Source: an uncultured Oscillospiraceae bacterium
Lineage (GTDB): Bacteria > Bacillota > Clostridia > Oscillospirales > Oscillospiraceae
Assembly (NCBI GenBank): GCA_934567355.1
Contig: CAKTJC010000038.1
Coordinates: 1-24,609 of the forward strand
Length of the DNA stretch: 24,609 nt
Reading direction: 5' to 3'
Shown here: piece by piece, positions 1-8,662 of the stretch
How positions within the stretch are numbered: position 1 is the stretch's first letter
Layout of the letters: each line of letters begins with the position of its first letter
Notes under the pieces: generated by a model
What the model was told of the DNA's origin: nothing
The model's input: the letters and a program-made list of their open reading frames with translations, nothing else
Database searches by the model: none
Program-made: the position numbers and the translations under genes

Positions 1-2
1 AT

Positions 3-887
3 ATTGATCTGGTGACGGAACACATCCGTAAAAAGTGCCCGGATCGCTGCAGTCTCCATTTCCACCACACTGCGGATCGCAAGACCTACCTGCTGGACGG
101 AGAAAATTTCTGGCGGGTCATGAACTATATCCATTCCGCTACCTACAGCACTACCACCGATCTCGGTATCCTGCGTAATGCGGGTCGCGCCTTTGGCGAG
201 TTCCAGACGCAGCTGGAAGATTTTGATATTGGTTTGTTGATTGATACCATTCCCAATTTCCACAATACCCGCAGTCGCTATGAAAATCTGAAGCAAGCCA
301 TCGCGGAGGATCGGATGGGCAGGGTAGCTTCGGTGCAGCCGGAAATTGAATATGCTATGTCCATTCAGGATACTGCCTGCACGCTGACGGATATGGCAGC
401 TCGTGGAGACTTGCCGCTGCGCGTTACCCATAATGATACAAAAATCAATAATATTCTGTTCGATGAAAAAACCAATGATCCTCTGGTGGTCATTGATCTT
501 GATACGGTTATGCCCGGCCTGATCGGCCATGACTTTGGTGATGCTATCCGCTTTGCCGGAAATTATATGATCGAGGATTCGCCGGAATATGATAAGGTCG
601 GCATCAATCTGGATGCATTCACCGCTTTTGCCGAGGGCTTCCTGGAAAAGACTGGTGCGTGTCTGACCAGAAATGAGATCGACACACTTGCCATCAGCTC
701 CTTCTGCCTGACGGCGGAGATGGTCGTCCGCTGGCTGGAGGATTATCTGCGCGGTGATCCCTATTTCAAGCCTCGCTACCCGGAGCATAATCTGGTGCGT
801 ACTCGCAACCAGATGGCGCTGTGCAGGGACATGATGAAGAATATGGACAGGATGAACGAAATCGTCCACCGCTGTGTCAACGCCTGA
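3..887 (+). CDS. Phosphotransferase (APH / N-acetylhexosamine kinase-like), 5' end outside window
   Basis: The reading frame is open to the left edge (codons for I-D-L precede the GTG at 12), so this is the C-terminal part of a longer protein, about 295 of an expected 350-370 residues. Counting from the GTG, the catalytic loop HNDTKINNILFD (H140, D142, N147) and the metal-binding IDLDT (D162, D164) are intact. These are the Brenner-type motifs of the aminoglycoside phosphotransferase/choline kinase fold. The LDTVMPGLIGHDFGDAIR stretch is typical of the branch containing N-acetylhexosamine 1-kinase (NahK) of gut bacteria, which feeds GlcNAc/GalNAc from host glycans into central metabolism. The fold and kinase activity are well supported; the exact sugar substrate is inferred. 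A terminator follows at once, so it ends its transcription unit. Confidence 0.85.
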   Translation: MDLVTEHIRKKCPDRCSLHFHHTADRKTYLLDGENFWRVMNYIHSATYSTTTDLGILRNAGRAFGEFQTQLEDFDIGLLIDTIPNFHNTRSRYENLKQAIAEDRMGRVASVQPEIEYAMSIQDTACTLTDMAARGDLPLRVTHNDTKINNILFDEKTNDPLVVIDLDTVMPGLIGHDFGDAIRFAGNYMIEDSPEYDKVGINLDAFTAFAEGFLEKTGACLTRNEIDTLAISSFCLTAEMVVRWLEDYLRGDPYFKPRYPEHNLVRTRNQMALCRDMMKNMDRMNEIVHRCVNA

Positions 888-896
888 TCGTTTGTA

Positions 897-929
897 TTTC
901 CCCGTTTCCGACGAGACGGGGAAATTTTT
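897..929 (+). terminator. Intrinsic terminator after the kinase gene
   Basis: A 9-bp perfect stem, TTTCCCCGT (897-905) with ACGGGGAAA (916-924), is followed by five T residues (925-929). It lies 10 bases after the kinase stop codon. Confidence 0.9.
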
Positions 930-930
930 C

Positions 931-959
931 TTGCCGTATTCCGGATGGTATGGTAAAAT
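931..959 (+). promoter_or_regulatory. Sigma-A-type promoter of the glycan operon
   Basis: A TTGCCG box (931-936) lies 17 bp from TAAAAT (954-959), which has an upstream TG giving an extended -10. It lies directly after the kinase terminator and about 28 bp before the GT4 start codon. It is the only good candidate in the gap. Confidence 0.6.
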
Positions 960-986
960 AAACGAATAAATGTGGGAGGCTGAAAA

Positions 987-2243
987 ATGAGAGTGATATG
1001 GCTTTGCAATATGACCCCAAGTGCCGTCAGCCAGAAAATGGGAAAAAATGCCGGCGGGGGACTGTGGGTCGACCATGTGCTGGAGGATATCCGCGCCCAG
1101 GGAGAAGGCAGCCTCCTCCTGCTCTGCCCGGGAAAAGGCCGCGGAGGGCAGCTGGATGAACAGGTAAAGTATGACTTTTTTTCAGAGAAGAAACCACAGA
1201 AGTACCAGCCGGATCTGGAGAACTTTTTTTTAGAAGAACTGCGGTCTTACCAGCCGGATGTGATCCATATCTGGGGAACGGAGTATGGACATACCCTGGC
1301 AATGGTCAACGCTGCCAAGCGTTCCGGTCTGCTGGATCGGGTGGTGATCAGTATCCAGGGCCTATGCAGCGTCTATGCGCGCCACTTCTCTGAGGGCGTT
1401 CCGGAGTGGGCGTGCCGCCGCCATTCCCTGCGGGATGTGCTGAAGTGTGACAATATACGAAATCAGCAGCACCAATTTGCTGTTCGCGGCGCGCTGGAGC
1501 AAAGTGCCCTGGAGCAGACCCGGCATGTCGTCGGCAGAACGGATTGGGACAGGGCGGCCACCGGGCAGATTCGCCCCGACCGCATCTACCATTTCTGCAA
1601 CGAAACCCTGCGCACGGCATTCTATCAGGATACCTGGCAGTATGAAAAATGCACGAAGCACCGGATCTTCGCTTCCAGCTGCGCCTATCCCGTGAAGGGA
1701 TTTCACTACCTGCTGGAGGCAATGCCGCTGATTTTGCACCGCTACCCCGATGCAGCCATTGCCGTGACGGGGAAAAGCTTCCTGGGCGGCAGCCGTGTAC
1801 AGAAGCTCAGGCGTGACTATTACCACTGCTATCTTGCCAAATTGGCGATCCGGAACGGCCTTGAGGAAAAGATTCAATTTCTCGGCTGCCTGGATGCGCA
1901 GCAGATGAAGGCGGCTTTCCTGGAAGCCAACGTGTTTGCGCTGCCCTCCACCATTGAAAATTCCCCCAATTCCCTGGGGGAGGCCATGCTTCTGGGTGTG
2001 CCTTGCGTGGCGGCGGATGTGGGCGGCGTGCGCAATATGATGCAGCCCGGGGAGGGCTTTATCTACCAATCCACCGCACCGTATATGCTGGCAGAGTACA
2101 TCATGCGTGTCTTTGAAATGCAGGATCAGGCAGAGCAAATGGGCGCCCAGGCGCGAAAAGCAGCGCTGTGTACCCACGACCCGGAGAAAAATCTCAGCGA
2201 TTTGCTGAATATTTATCGCGAAATTGCCAAAGGGGCGCAGTAA
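987..2243 (+). CDS. Glycosyltransferase family 4 protein
   Basis: This 418-residue cytoplasmic GT-B enzyme should transfer a sugar from a nucleotide donor onto a growing surface glycan or lipid-linked oligosaccharide. The N-terminal acceptor half carries the glycine-rich NAGGGLWVDHV stretch. The C-terminal donor half shows the GT4 signature ENSPNSLGEAMLLGVPCVA with the E-x7-E spacing, followed by a VGGV turn. The ATG at 987 is preceded by GTGGGAGG at good distance. It starts a three-gene operon: the next gene begins on the base after this stop codon (TAAATG). Family assignment is secure; donor and acceptor cannot be read from sequence. Full family length, no breaks. Confidence 0.9.
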   Translation: MRVIWLCNMTPSAVSQKMGKNAGGGLWVDHVLEDIRAQGEGSLLLLCPGKGRGGQLDEQVKYDFFSEKKPQKYQPDLENFFLEELRSYQPDVIHIWGTEYGHTLAMVNAAKRSGLLDRVVISIQGLCSVYARHFSEGVPEWACRRHSLRDVLKCDNIRNQQHQFAVRGALEQSALEQTRHVVGRTDWDRAATGQIRPDRIYHFCNETLRTAFYQDTWQYEKCTKHRIFASSCAYPVKGFHYLLEAMPLILHRYPDAAIAVTGKSFLGGSRVQKLRRDYYHCYLAKLAIRNGLEEKIQFLGCLDAQQMKAAFLEANVFALPSTIENSPNSLGEAMLLGVPCVAADVGGVRNMMQPGEGFIYQSTAPYMLAEYIMRVFEMQDQAEQMGAQARKAALCTHDPEKNLSDLLNIYREIAKGAQ

Positions 2244-3245
2244 ATGGAACGAAAAACTTTGATCAGTGTCATCGTCCCTGTTTACAAGGTGGAGAAGTAC
2301 CTTCCCCAATGCGTGGACTCCATCCTGAACCAGACCTATCGGGATCTGGAGCTGATTCTGGTGGACGACGGCTCCCCGGACGGCTGCGGGAAGCTCTGCG
2401 ATGCATACGCCGAAAAGGATGGCCGTGTCCGGGTCATTCATAAGAAAAACGGCGGCCTCAGCGATGCCCGCAACGCAGGGCTCGATGCGGCATCAGGAGA
2501 TTACCTGAGCTTTATAGACGGCGACGACTGGATCGAGCCGGATACCTATGCCGCCATGCTGGCGGCAGCGGAAAAATATAGCGCCGCGCTGGTATGCGCC
2601 GGACGGTATGATGAGGATGAGGAAACCGGGATACGCACAGTGGGGCTGTGCCCGAAGCGGGAGGAGCAGATCTCTTCAAAAGAGATGGTTCGCCGGATAT
2701 TCCACTGGGAAGCAATGGATTCCTCCGCCTGCGACAAGCTGTATGCCCGGCGCCTGTTTGAGGGCATTCGCTTCCCACTGGGAATGGTCTGCGAGGATGT
2801 ACCCACTACCTATCGCGTGGTGCTGCGGGCGGAGAAAGCAGTGCTTCTACCAAAGCCTGTGTACCATTACCGTCACCGCGCCAGCAGCATTACCACGTCT
2901 GCCGTGTCCGAAAAAAGCTTCCACTTTTCCCGGCACGCCGCAATGATTTATGAGGATATAAAAAAGAACGTCCCCGAGCTGGAGCCGGATGCCCGCTATC
3001 TGCTGGTTTGTGCATTGCGGTATAATGTGGAGCTGCTGGAGCATGCACCCAAAGAGGCGAAAAATTGCTTCCGCAAAGAATACCTCCGCTTCCGCAGACA
3101 GTTGGCTGGTCAATTGAAATTCGTCCGGCGCAGCGGCTTCTTTTCCCCAAAGGAGCAGCTTGAAATCGTTCTTGCCGCCTGCGGCCTGTATGGTCCGGCA
3201 TTGCAGACATACCATTTTTATAAGAAGTTGAAGCATAATTTATGA
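2244..3245 (+). CDS. Glycosyltransferase family 2 protein
   Basis: This 333-residue inverting GT-A enzyme has an N-terminal catalytic domain with SVIVPVYKVEKYL, the nucleotide-binding VDDGSPDGCG and the metal-binding DGDDWIEPD near residues 92-100. NGGLSDARNAG between them is classic for the family that makes capsular or exopolysaccharides. The C-terminal third is basic and helical without a clear membrane span. Its ATG directly abuts the stop codon of the GT4 gene, and its TGA overlaps the flippase ATG by four bases, so the three genes are translationally coupled. The sugar transferred cannot be determined. Confidence 0.92.
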   Translation: MERKTLISVIVPVYKVEKYLPQCVDSILNQTYRDLELILVDDGSPDGCGKLCDAYAEKDGRVRVIHKKNGGLSDARNAGLDAASGDYLSFIDGDDWIEPDTYAAMLAAAEKYSAALVCAGRYDEDEETGIRTVGLCPKREEQISSKEMVRRIFHWEAMDSSACDKLYARRLFEGIRFPLGMVCEDVPTTYRVVLRAEKAVLLPKPVYHYRHRASSITTSAVSEKSFHFSRHAAMIYEDIKKNVPELEPDARYLLVCALRYNVELLEHAPKEAKNCFRKEYLRFRRQLAGQLKFVRRSGFFSPKEQLEIVLAACGLYGPALQTYHFYKKLKHNL

Positions 3246-4633
3246 AAAAGAACGTTAACCGGATCGCCTTTTTTAATTTTCTCAGCGTTCTGCTTTTGCA
3301 GGGGATATCCCTGATTTCAGCGCCCCTTTTCAGCGGCCTTTTGGGAACGACGGGCTATGGCGATCTGGCCTCCTTCACGGTGTGGGCAAACCTGATGACC
3401 ACGGTTTTCTCCCTGCAGTCCAACCTGACCATTGTGAACGCCCGGCAGGAGTATTCTGAGCAGGAGCAGCCGGGCTATCAATCCTCGGTGATGACACTGT
3501 CGCTGCTGTGCTTTGCGGCAGCCGGGGGACTGATGATGGTGTTCTCGCGCCCATTATCTGCCGCCCTAAAGATGAGCCGGCTGATGCTGGTGCTGATGCT
3601 GCTGCAGGCGCTGGGGGCTTTCGGCGTGAATTTCCTGCACAGTAAATTCACCTATGAATTCAAGGCGGACAAGAATATGCTGCTCAGCGTCTTCCTGTCC
3701 GCTTCCAATCTGGGCGTGTCGCTGCTGCTGGTGCTGAATATGCCGCAGGAGCAGCGCTATTATGGGCGAGTCCTGGGCACTGTTTTGACCACCGGCATTA
3801 TTGGCCTGATTGCCTGCGTCAGCATTCTGCTGCGGGGAAAGAAATTTTACGATTCCGTCTACTGGAAGTTCTGCTTCATGCTGGGCTGGCCGCAGACCTT
3901 CCAGGCATTGACGTACTATCTGTTGGGCAACAGCGATGTGGTGATGCTCCGGCAGATGACTGGTGCGGACGCTTCCGGTATTTACAGCCTGGCTTTCACT
4001 GTGGGGGGCGTTATGTATACTTTGTACACCGCCATTAATAACAGCTGGGTCCCTTTTTTCTTTGATGATATGAAAATGGGAAGACGGGATAATGTTATCC
4101 GTCAGGGCAGGAACTACCTGGAGCTGTACACAGTGCTGTCCATTGGCTTTGTGCTGCTGGTGCCGGAGGTTTTCCGCCTTTTTATCAAAGAGGATTTTTG
4201 GCAGGGCATTCTTCTGATTCCTCTTTTTACTGCCAATTATTATTGCAACACGCTGTGCACTTTTCCGGTGAATTATGAGGTCCATAACAAAAAAACCTGG
4301 GTTTTGACAGCCGGAACCATTTCAGCGACGCTGATCAACCTGGCGCTCAATTATGTGATGATCCGCGCCTGGGGGATGCTCGGCGCGGCGGTTGCCACCC
4401 TGATTTCCCGCCTTATTCAGCTGGCAATGCATCAGATTTATGCCCGCTGCATCCTTGGGAAGAGGGATTATCCCTTTCCGCTGGGTCCGGAGTTGGGAGG
4501 TATTGCCGCCTTGACGCTTGTCATTGTGCTGTTCTATCTGACCCCGAACGCCTGGTTTATCCGCTGGCCTTTGGGCGCAGCCGTTGGCGTATGGGAGCTT
4601 CTTCGTATTTGGAAACGCCGGAGCCTTCTCTGA
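3242..4633 (+). CDS. Oligosaccharide flippase (Wzx-like, MOP superfamily)
   Basis: A 463-residue integral membrane protein with about 12-14 hydrophobic helices and no signal peptide, matching the polysaccharide biosynthesis (RfbX/Wzx) branch of the MOP superfamily in length and pattern (N-terminal NRIAFFNFLSVLLLQGISL; central GVMYTLYTAINNSWVPFFFDD). Such proteins flip lipid-linked glycan units to the outer face of the membrane. It is the last gene of the glycan operon, overlapping the GT2 gene by ATGA, which fits the idea that the two transferases build the unit that this protein exports. No polymerase or priming transferase is present here, so the pathway is only partly encoded in this window. 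Confidence 0.9.
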   Translation: MKKNVNRIAFFNFLSVLLLQGISLISAPLFSGLLGTTGYGDLASFTVWANLMTTVFSLQSNLTIVNARQEYSEQEQPGYQSSVMTLSLLCFAAAGGLMMVFSRPLSAALKMSRLMLVLMLLQALGAFGVNFLHSKFTYEFKADKNMLLSVFLSASNLGVSLLLVLNMPQEQRYYGRVLGTVLTTGIIGLIACVSILLRGKKFYDSVYWKFCFMLGWPQTFQALTYYLLGNSDVVMLRQMTGADASGIYSLAFTVGGVMYTLYTAINNSWVPFFFDDMKMGRRDNVIRQGRNYLELYTVLSIGFVLLVPEVFRLFIKEDFWQGILLIPLFTANYYCNTLCTFPVNYEVHNKKTWVLTAGTISATLINLALNYVMIRAWGMLGAAVATLISRLIQLAMHQIYARCILGKRDYPFPLGPELGGIAALTLVIVLFYLTPNAWFIRWPLGAAVGVWELLRIWKRRSLL

Positions 4634-4665
4634 GTGGAAAAATCGCTGCATTTCCAGAAAAAGTA

Positions 4666-4694
4666 TTGACAAAAATTCCGCCAGAGGTTATAAT
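4666..4694 (+). promoter_or_regulatory. Consensus promoter of tRNA-Leu
   Basis: TTGACA (4666-4671), a 17-bp spacer and TATAAT (4689-4694) form a perfect sigma-A consensus. The predicted start is only a few bases upstream of the mature tRNA at 4707. Confidence 0.95.
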
Positions 4695-4706
4695 ACTCTG
4701 GCAACT

Positions 4707-4789
4707 GCGAGAGTGTTGGAATGGTAGACAAGCACGTTTGAGGTGCGTGTGGTTACGCCGTGGGGGTTCGAGTCCCCTCTCTCGCACCA
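4707..4789 (+). tRNA. tRNA-Leu (anticodon GAG)
   Basis: Acceptor stem GCGAGAG (4707-4713) pairs with CTCTCGC (4779-4785), followed by discriminator A and an encoded CCA (4787-4789). The anticodon stem CACGT/GCGTG holds the loop TTGAGGT, giving anticodon GAG (reads CUU/CUC). The long variable arm (about 4750-4761) marks a class II tRNA, as expected for leucine. The T-arm contains GGTTCGAGTCCCC. It has its own promoter and terminator, so it is a single-gene transcription unit. Confidence 0.96.
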
Positions 4790-4792
4790 TAG

Positions 4793-4829
4793 AGCCACCG
4801 TGATGTTGATAGAATTACGGTGGCTTTTT
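4793..4829 (+). terminator. Intrinsic terminator of tRNA-Leu
   Basis: AGCCACCGT (4793-4801) pairs perfectly with ACGGTGGCT (4817-4825) and is followed by a T tract. Confidence 0.92.
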
Positions 4830-4912
4830 GTGCGTTATTTTTATAAAGTGTGTTTCTAAAGCATATAGCTTCCCCAAAAATCCCCTCACCCACACGCAAA
4901 AGAGGTACACTT

Positions 4913-5800
4913 ATGAAAACACTGGAAGAACTGAAAGAAGAAATGGCAGCATCCGGTTTGGATGTTTATTTTGATGTACTTGCACCGTTTGCCAAGGAAT
5001 CCATTCGAATTACCCTGGATGCACGCGATGAGGATACCATCCCAATGGGTGCTTCTAAATTCGGTGGCTGCCCGGATCTTCCCGGGGATGTTGCGTGGTT
5101 TCGGAGGGAGCAGGCGGATATTCCTCTGAGTTTCATAGGTCAGGTGAATTTTACCGAGATCGCACCCTTTGACCTGGAGCACAAGTTGCCGGAACGCGGC
5201 ATGCTGTATTTTTTCTATGACTGTTCACCTGTTCCCGATGGGATGCCCTGGGGATTTGACCCTGAAGATTCCGATGGATGGAAGGTATATTTCTATGACG
5301 GAGATATGTCGGCGCTCTCCAGGAAGACTCCTCCTGCTGATCTGGAGGAGAATGAAAACGGCGTGCTTTTCGGTAGTGTCGGCATACTTTTTGAGACGGC
5401 GGTGGAGCTTCCTTCCCCGGAAAGTGATCTGACCAATGACCTTGATTTCCCGGATGACGATGAACTTCAAGATCGGTATTGGGAATGGTTGGATGAACAT
5501 ACTCCGGAACTCAGCAATAAGCTTTTAGGGCATTCGGATAATGTACAGGGTGGTATGGAGCTGGAGTGTGAGTATGTGACGCATGGGAACGATTGCGGTA
5601 CCCCGGACGGCTACAGAATTGGGAAATCCAAAGGGCTTGACAAAAAAGCTGCACGTTGGAACCTCCTGCTGCAGGTGGACAGCAACGAGGATATCGGCAT
5701 GATGTGGTGTGATGCAGGACGGTTGTATTTCTGGATCACGGATGAAGACCTTGCCAGCCGCGCATTTGAAAACTGCTGGCTGATTTTGCAGTGCGGCTAG
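4913..5800 (+). CDS. DUF1963 (YwqG-like) protein
   Basis: The 295-residue soluble acidic protein starts at the ATG preceded by AGAGG; an upstream in-frame start at 4850 has no ribosome binding site and a poor-looking N-terminus. It matches the YwqG/DUF1963 family: SKFGGCPDLP near residue 50, the SFIGQVNFTEIAPFD block that follows, a GMLYFFYD strand, and the C-terminal LLLQVDSNEDIGMMWCDAG and LYFWITDEDLASRAFE segments typical of the family. The biochemical role of YwqG proteins is unknown; they are common in Bacillota and near toxin-immunity islands. Nothing nearby explains its job. Family call confident, function unknown. Confidence 0.88.
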   Translation: MKTLEELKEEMAASGLDVYFDVLAPFAKESIRITLDARDEDTIPMGASKFGGCPDLPGDVAWFRREQADIPLSFIGQVNFTEIAPFDLEHKLPERGMLYFFYDCSPVPDGMPWGFDPEDSDGWKVYFYDGDMSALSRKTPPADLEENENGVLFGSVGILFETAVELPSPESDLTNDLDFPDDDELQDRYWEWLDEHTPELSNKLLGHSDNVQGGMELECEYVTHGNDCGTPDGYRIGKSKGLDKKAARWNLLLQVDSNEDIGMMWCDAGRLYFWITDEDLASRAFENCWLILQCG

Positions 5801-5990
5801 TCCATTCCTGCCGGTTGTAAAAGCGGAGATTGATAATTACTGTTACATCCGCTGAAAGGAGGCCTGTGTGAGTCTCTCTTGGCTTTATGGCCGGGTGGGA
5901 ATCCGGGTAAAATCGAGACGCTGAAAGCAGTGCGTTTCATTGGAATTTGGTATTCGATCAGAGAAAAGTTTGCCGGGAGGAAAAAGAAAA

Positions 5991-6425
5991 ATGAGATGGT
6001 TTAATCTTTACGGTCTTGTTTATATTGCGGTGATCATGATCCCGAATATTATTTTTGCAGTCAAATGCAAGGATGGTTTTGAAAACAAGCGGTGCAGCAA
6101 GCTCCTTGAGACAGCGGAGCAGATCGGCCGATTCGGGTGCTTTGGCCTGATGATCTTTAACATTCCCGGTACCTGCTTCGGTTTCCGGACGGACAGTGCG
6201 CTGACAGCCTATTTAATCGTGGATACCGCTTTGGTGGCTGCCTACTGCATCATTTGGGCAATCTGTTTCCGAAAGAGCAGTGTATTCAGAGCCTTGGCGC
6301 TGTCTATCTTGCCGTCTGCGCTGTTCCTGTTCAGCGGGATCATGAGCCGCTCGATTCTGCTGACTGCGGCGGCGCTCCTGTTTGCGCCCTGCCATATCCT
6401 GATTTCCTACCGAAATGCGCGGTAA
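5991..6425 (+). CDS. Small hypothetical membrane protein
   Basis: A 144-residue protein with about four predicted membrane helices: YGLVYIAVIMIPNIIFAV near the start, FGCFGLMIFNIPGTCF, TAYLIVDTALVAAYCIIWAI, and a C-terminal hydrophobic pair. The ATG at 5991 was chosen because GGGAGG lies 9-14 bases upstream; the in-frame TTG at 5940 has no such site. A basic stretch (KCKDGFENKRCSKLLE) between helices 1 and 2 is probably cytoplasmic. I do not recognise a named family. A shared terminator closes it against the convergent DUF2079 gene. Confidence 0.75.
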   Translation: MRWFNLYGLVYIAVIMIPNIIFAVKCKDGFENKRCSKLLETAEQIGRFGCFGLMIFNIPGTCFGFRTDSALTAYLIVDTALVAAYCIIWAICFRKSSVFRALALSILPSALFLFSGIMSRSILLTAAALLFAPCHILISYRNAR

Positions 6426-6451
6426 ACCCGGGTGATTTCCCGCTGCATATG

Positions 6452-6484
6452 AAAACTCCGTCGCACAATTGCGGCGGAGTTTTC
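6452..6484. terminator. Bidirectional terminator between convergent genes
   Basis: AAAACTCCGTCGC (6452-6464) pairs with GCGGCGGAGTTTT (6471-6483) with one G-T pair, with a six-base loop. Flanking A and T runs give a U-tract in both directions, serving the small membrane protein gene (plus) and the DUF2079 gene (minus). Confidence 0.88.
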
Positions 6485-6496
6485 GTATATGGATGG

Positions 6497-8371
6497 TTAC
6501 GACGCCCTGTGGTAGATCACCACATCTTTATTTTTGGTTTCGCAGCGGGCGTAACCATTCTCTTCCAACAGACTGCACAGGTTGGCAAAGCCGTTGCTTT
6601 GACCGTTGGTGTTGTACTTTTTATAGTCGCTGCTGGAGCGGGCGTTCAGGGCAATGTATTCCGCCTCCAGCACATGATCCAGCGAGCAATAGCGCAGGTC
6701 GTACAGGATTTTCCGCTGGGAGAGAGTGACGGTGTAGAAGGTCGTGGCGCATACGCTGGCGTCCTCCGGGATCTGTTCCAGACTCTCACGGACGCTCTGA
6801 TAGTATTGGCTGTACTGCCGGCACTGGGCAGGATAGCTGATGCCTCGCGGAAATACAGTGGAGAAAAAGCATCCGGCAGTGACGGCCACAGCGCAGACCA
6901 GCGCTGCCATGCGGCGGCGGGGAATGCGGATGTCTGCCAGGTTGACGATGGTCAGGTAGATCAGCATAGCGGTGGAGCCAAAGGTATACTGATAGTAAAT
7001 GTTGTATTGGTACTGATAATCCGACATGAGGTTCATCAGCACATAGGGAATCAGCAGAATGTACCGCTCATACCGCCGGGTGATCAAAGGCAGTCCCAGC
7101 AGAGCGCCCATGGTCAGCCCCAGCATTCCAAGCTTCTCCGGCTCCATGGATTCGTATACGGCCTTCATGGGGTTCATGAATACGGCCTGCACCAGCGTCA
7201 GCAGGGAGGAAGAGTCGTTAAAATAGAAATTCTTATAGCGGTAAGTCATGACGCCTTCGCCGTCGCTGGAAAGGAAGGCAGTAACGCCAAAAAACCATGC
7301 AAACGCTGCCGCCAGCAAACCGGCGCTGAGAAGCAGCCGCTTTTTTTCTGCCCCCGCGCCCCGCAGGAGGGAGCGCACGACGGAAAACAGCGCCGCCACT
7401 GCCACATATACCGCTGCATCTTCCTTTACAGTCAGGGTCAGCAGCGCGGAGATACAGGCAATGGGAATATTTGCGGTATCCAACCCATAAAGCATCCACA
7501 GCAGCAGGGGCGTGAGGAAACAGTTTTCGTGCAGATCGTAGCTGGTGCCGCCGGAGTAGGAGGGCAGCAGGAGCAGCAGCGCGCATACGAGCATCCGGGC
7601 GGCGCCGGAAAGTCCGTGGTGCCGGGCGATCTTCCATGCAGGAATCACCGCCGAGGCCAGCACAGCCGCCTGCAACACCTGCAGCGTTGCAGGGTAGGGA
7701 GCAAGGGCAAAGAAGGGCAGCATCAGGTAATAGACCGGCGACACATGCACCGCAAAATGGGACATCAGCCCATCCCGCTCCAGCGTGGTCAGGGGAGCGC
7801 CAGTGGTACGCAGGTAATAAAACATCTGGCTGAAGATGCCAAAATCGTAGCTGGGTGCGCTGAAGCTGTAAACACGCCCAACCGTCCAGAAACTGTCAAA
7901 CAGGAGAAATGCCAGTGCCAGCAGAAGCGTGATCCAGGCGAAAATTTTGCGGCTGCCGGGTGCTTCTGCGCAGGGGAGCGGACTGCTGTCCCAGCCGAAA
8001 ACACGAAATCCCACTGCAACCAGAATCAATAGAACACACGCTCCCAGCAGCGCCCAGCTGAAGGAGGCCAGCAGCGCGCAGATTGCCAGCGCCAGAATCC
8101 CGAAAAGGATTCCATCCCGCTCTATTCTCCCGGTGGGGATGAAGCAGGAGAGCAGGCAGAATATGCCCAGGAGACCGGCGAACAGCCCCAGCGACAGTCC
8201 AAAGGACATCTGCGCAAGCCCCTCAACCCCGGACAGATCCCGCAGAGATTGGGGCAGAAGCAAATATTGGAGTGCAGCCGTCAGTATCCAGGCTGCAAGC
8301 GCCTTGCGTACCAGACTGGAAAAGCTCCACCCATTTTTGAATCGAATTCTTTTCTGCTCACGGTAGGCCAT
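6497..8371 (-). CDS. DUF2079 family multi-spanning membrane protein
   Basis: A 624-residue integral membrane protein with about 12 hydrophobic helices. The block SAPSYDFGIFSQMFYYLRTTG followed by LMSHFAVHVSPVYYLMLPFFAL is the hallmark of DUF2079. That family shares the overall design of GT-C glycosyltransferases and mannosyltransferases (an Asp in the first outer loop, here within SYDFGIF, then many helices), so a lipid-linked sugar transferase role is plausible but not proven. A soluble tail of about 130 residues follows the last helices (from about PRGISYPAQ) and ends in KNKDVVIYHR. The start codon is preceded by AGGAG and AAAGGAG. Its promoter must lie in the divergent gap 8372-8496. Full length, no breaks. 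Confidence 0.88.
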   Translation of the reverse strand: MAYREQKRIRFKNGWSFSSLVRKALAAWILTAALQYLLLPQSLRDLSGVEGLAQMSFGLSLGLFAGLLGIFCLLSCFIPTGRIERDGILFGILALAICALLASFSWALLGACVLLILVAVGFRVFGWDSSPLPCAEAPGSRKIFAWITLLLALAFLLFDSFWTVGRVYSFSAPSYDFGIFSQMFYYLRTTGAPLTTLERDGLMSHFAVHVSPVYYLMLPFFALAPYPATLQVLQAAVLASAVIPAWKIARHHGLSGAARMLVCALLLLLPSYSGGTSYDLHENCFLTPLLLWMLYGLDTANIPIACISALLTLTVKEDAAVYVAVAALFSVVRSLLRGAGAEKKRLLLSAGLLAAAFAWFFGVTAFLSSDGEGVMTYRYKNFYFNDSSSLLTLVQAVFMNPMKAVYESMEPEKLGMLGLTMGALLGLPLITRRYERYILLIPYVLMNLMSDYQYQYNIYYQYTFGSTAMLIYLTIVNLADIRIPRRRMAALVCAVAVTAGCFFSTVFPRGISYPAQCRQYSQYYQSVRESLEQIPEDASVCATTFYTVTLSQRKILYDLRYCSLDHVLEAEYIALNARSSSDYKKYNTNGQSNGFANLCSLLEENGYARCETKNKDVVIYHRAS

Positions 8372-8496
8372 GTCTCCTGCACGCTCCTTTCCTCCTAAAA
8401 TATAGCATTTCGTGCAGTTTCGGTCAATAGTCTTAATGAAAAAGTAAGATTGTGGCGCTTCCAGCCTCTGCTTGTTTGAAATTTTCTCATCATTTT

Positions 8497-8528
8497 TTCA
8501 GCTTTTTTTCAGCTTCCTGCTGTATCCT
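8497..8528 (+). promoter_or_regulatory. Putative response-regulator boxes and promoter of the VTC-DUF4956-CotH operon
   Basis: TTCAGC occurs at 8497-8502 and 8508-8513, each preceded by a T-run, exactly 11 bp apart. A possible -10, TATCCT, lies at 8523-8528, and no good -35 is present at the proper distance. Direct repeats on one helical turn overlapping a weak -35 are the usual arrangement for OmpR/PhoB-type activators. The repeats are seen directly; the regulator is inferred. The rest of the gap (8372-8496 and 8529-8662) shows no convincing gene. Confidence 0.5.
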
Positions 8529-8662
8529 TTATTCATAGGTCATGACGATACGGAAAGTCGCCGTGGCTTTGCGGCTGCTGTCCGCCGCGGCGCTGGCCGA
8601 AAAGCGGCAGACAAAATACAATCGCCGCAAGGCGTGAAAATAGCATGGAAGGGAGCGGTATC

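Noticed and set aside
1362..2441. A 359-codon minus-strand frame opposite the glycosyltransferase genes
   Set aside because: It spans the junction of two real coupled genes on the other strand and has shadow-like composition.
4591..4803. Open frames covering the tRNA-Leu
   Set aside because: They run through a tRNA with its own promoter and terminator.
6254..8032. A 592-codon open frame on the plus strand
   Set aside because: It lies antisense to the DUF2079 gene, is rich in Gln/His/Gly as shadows usually are, and has no family resemblance or start signal.
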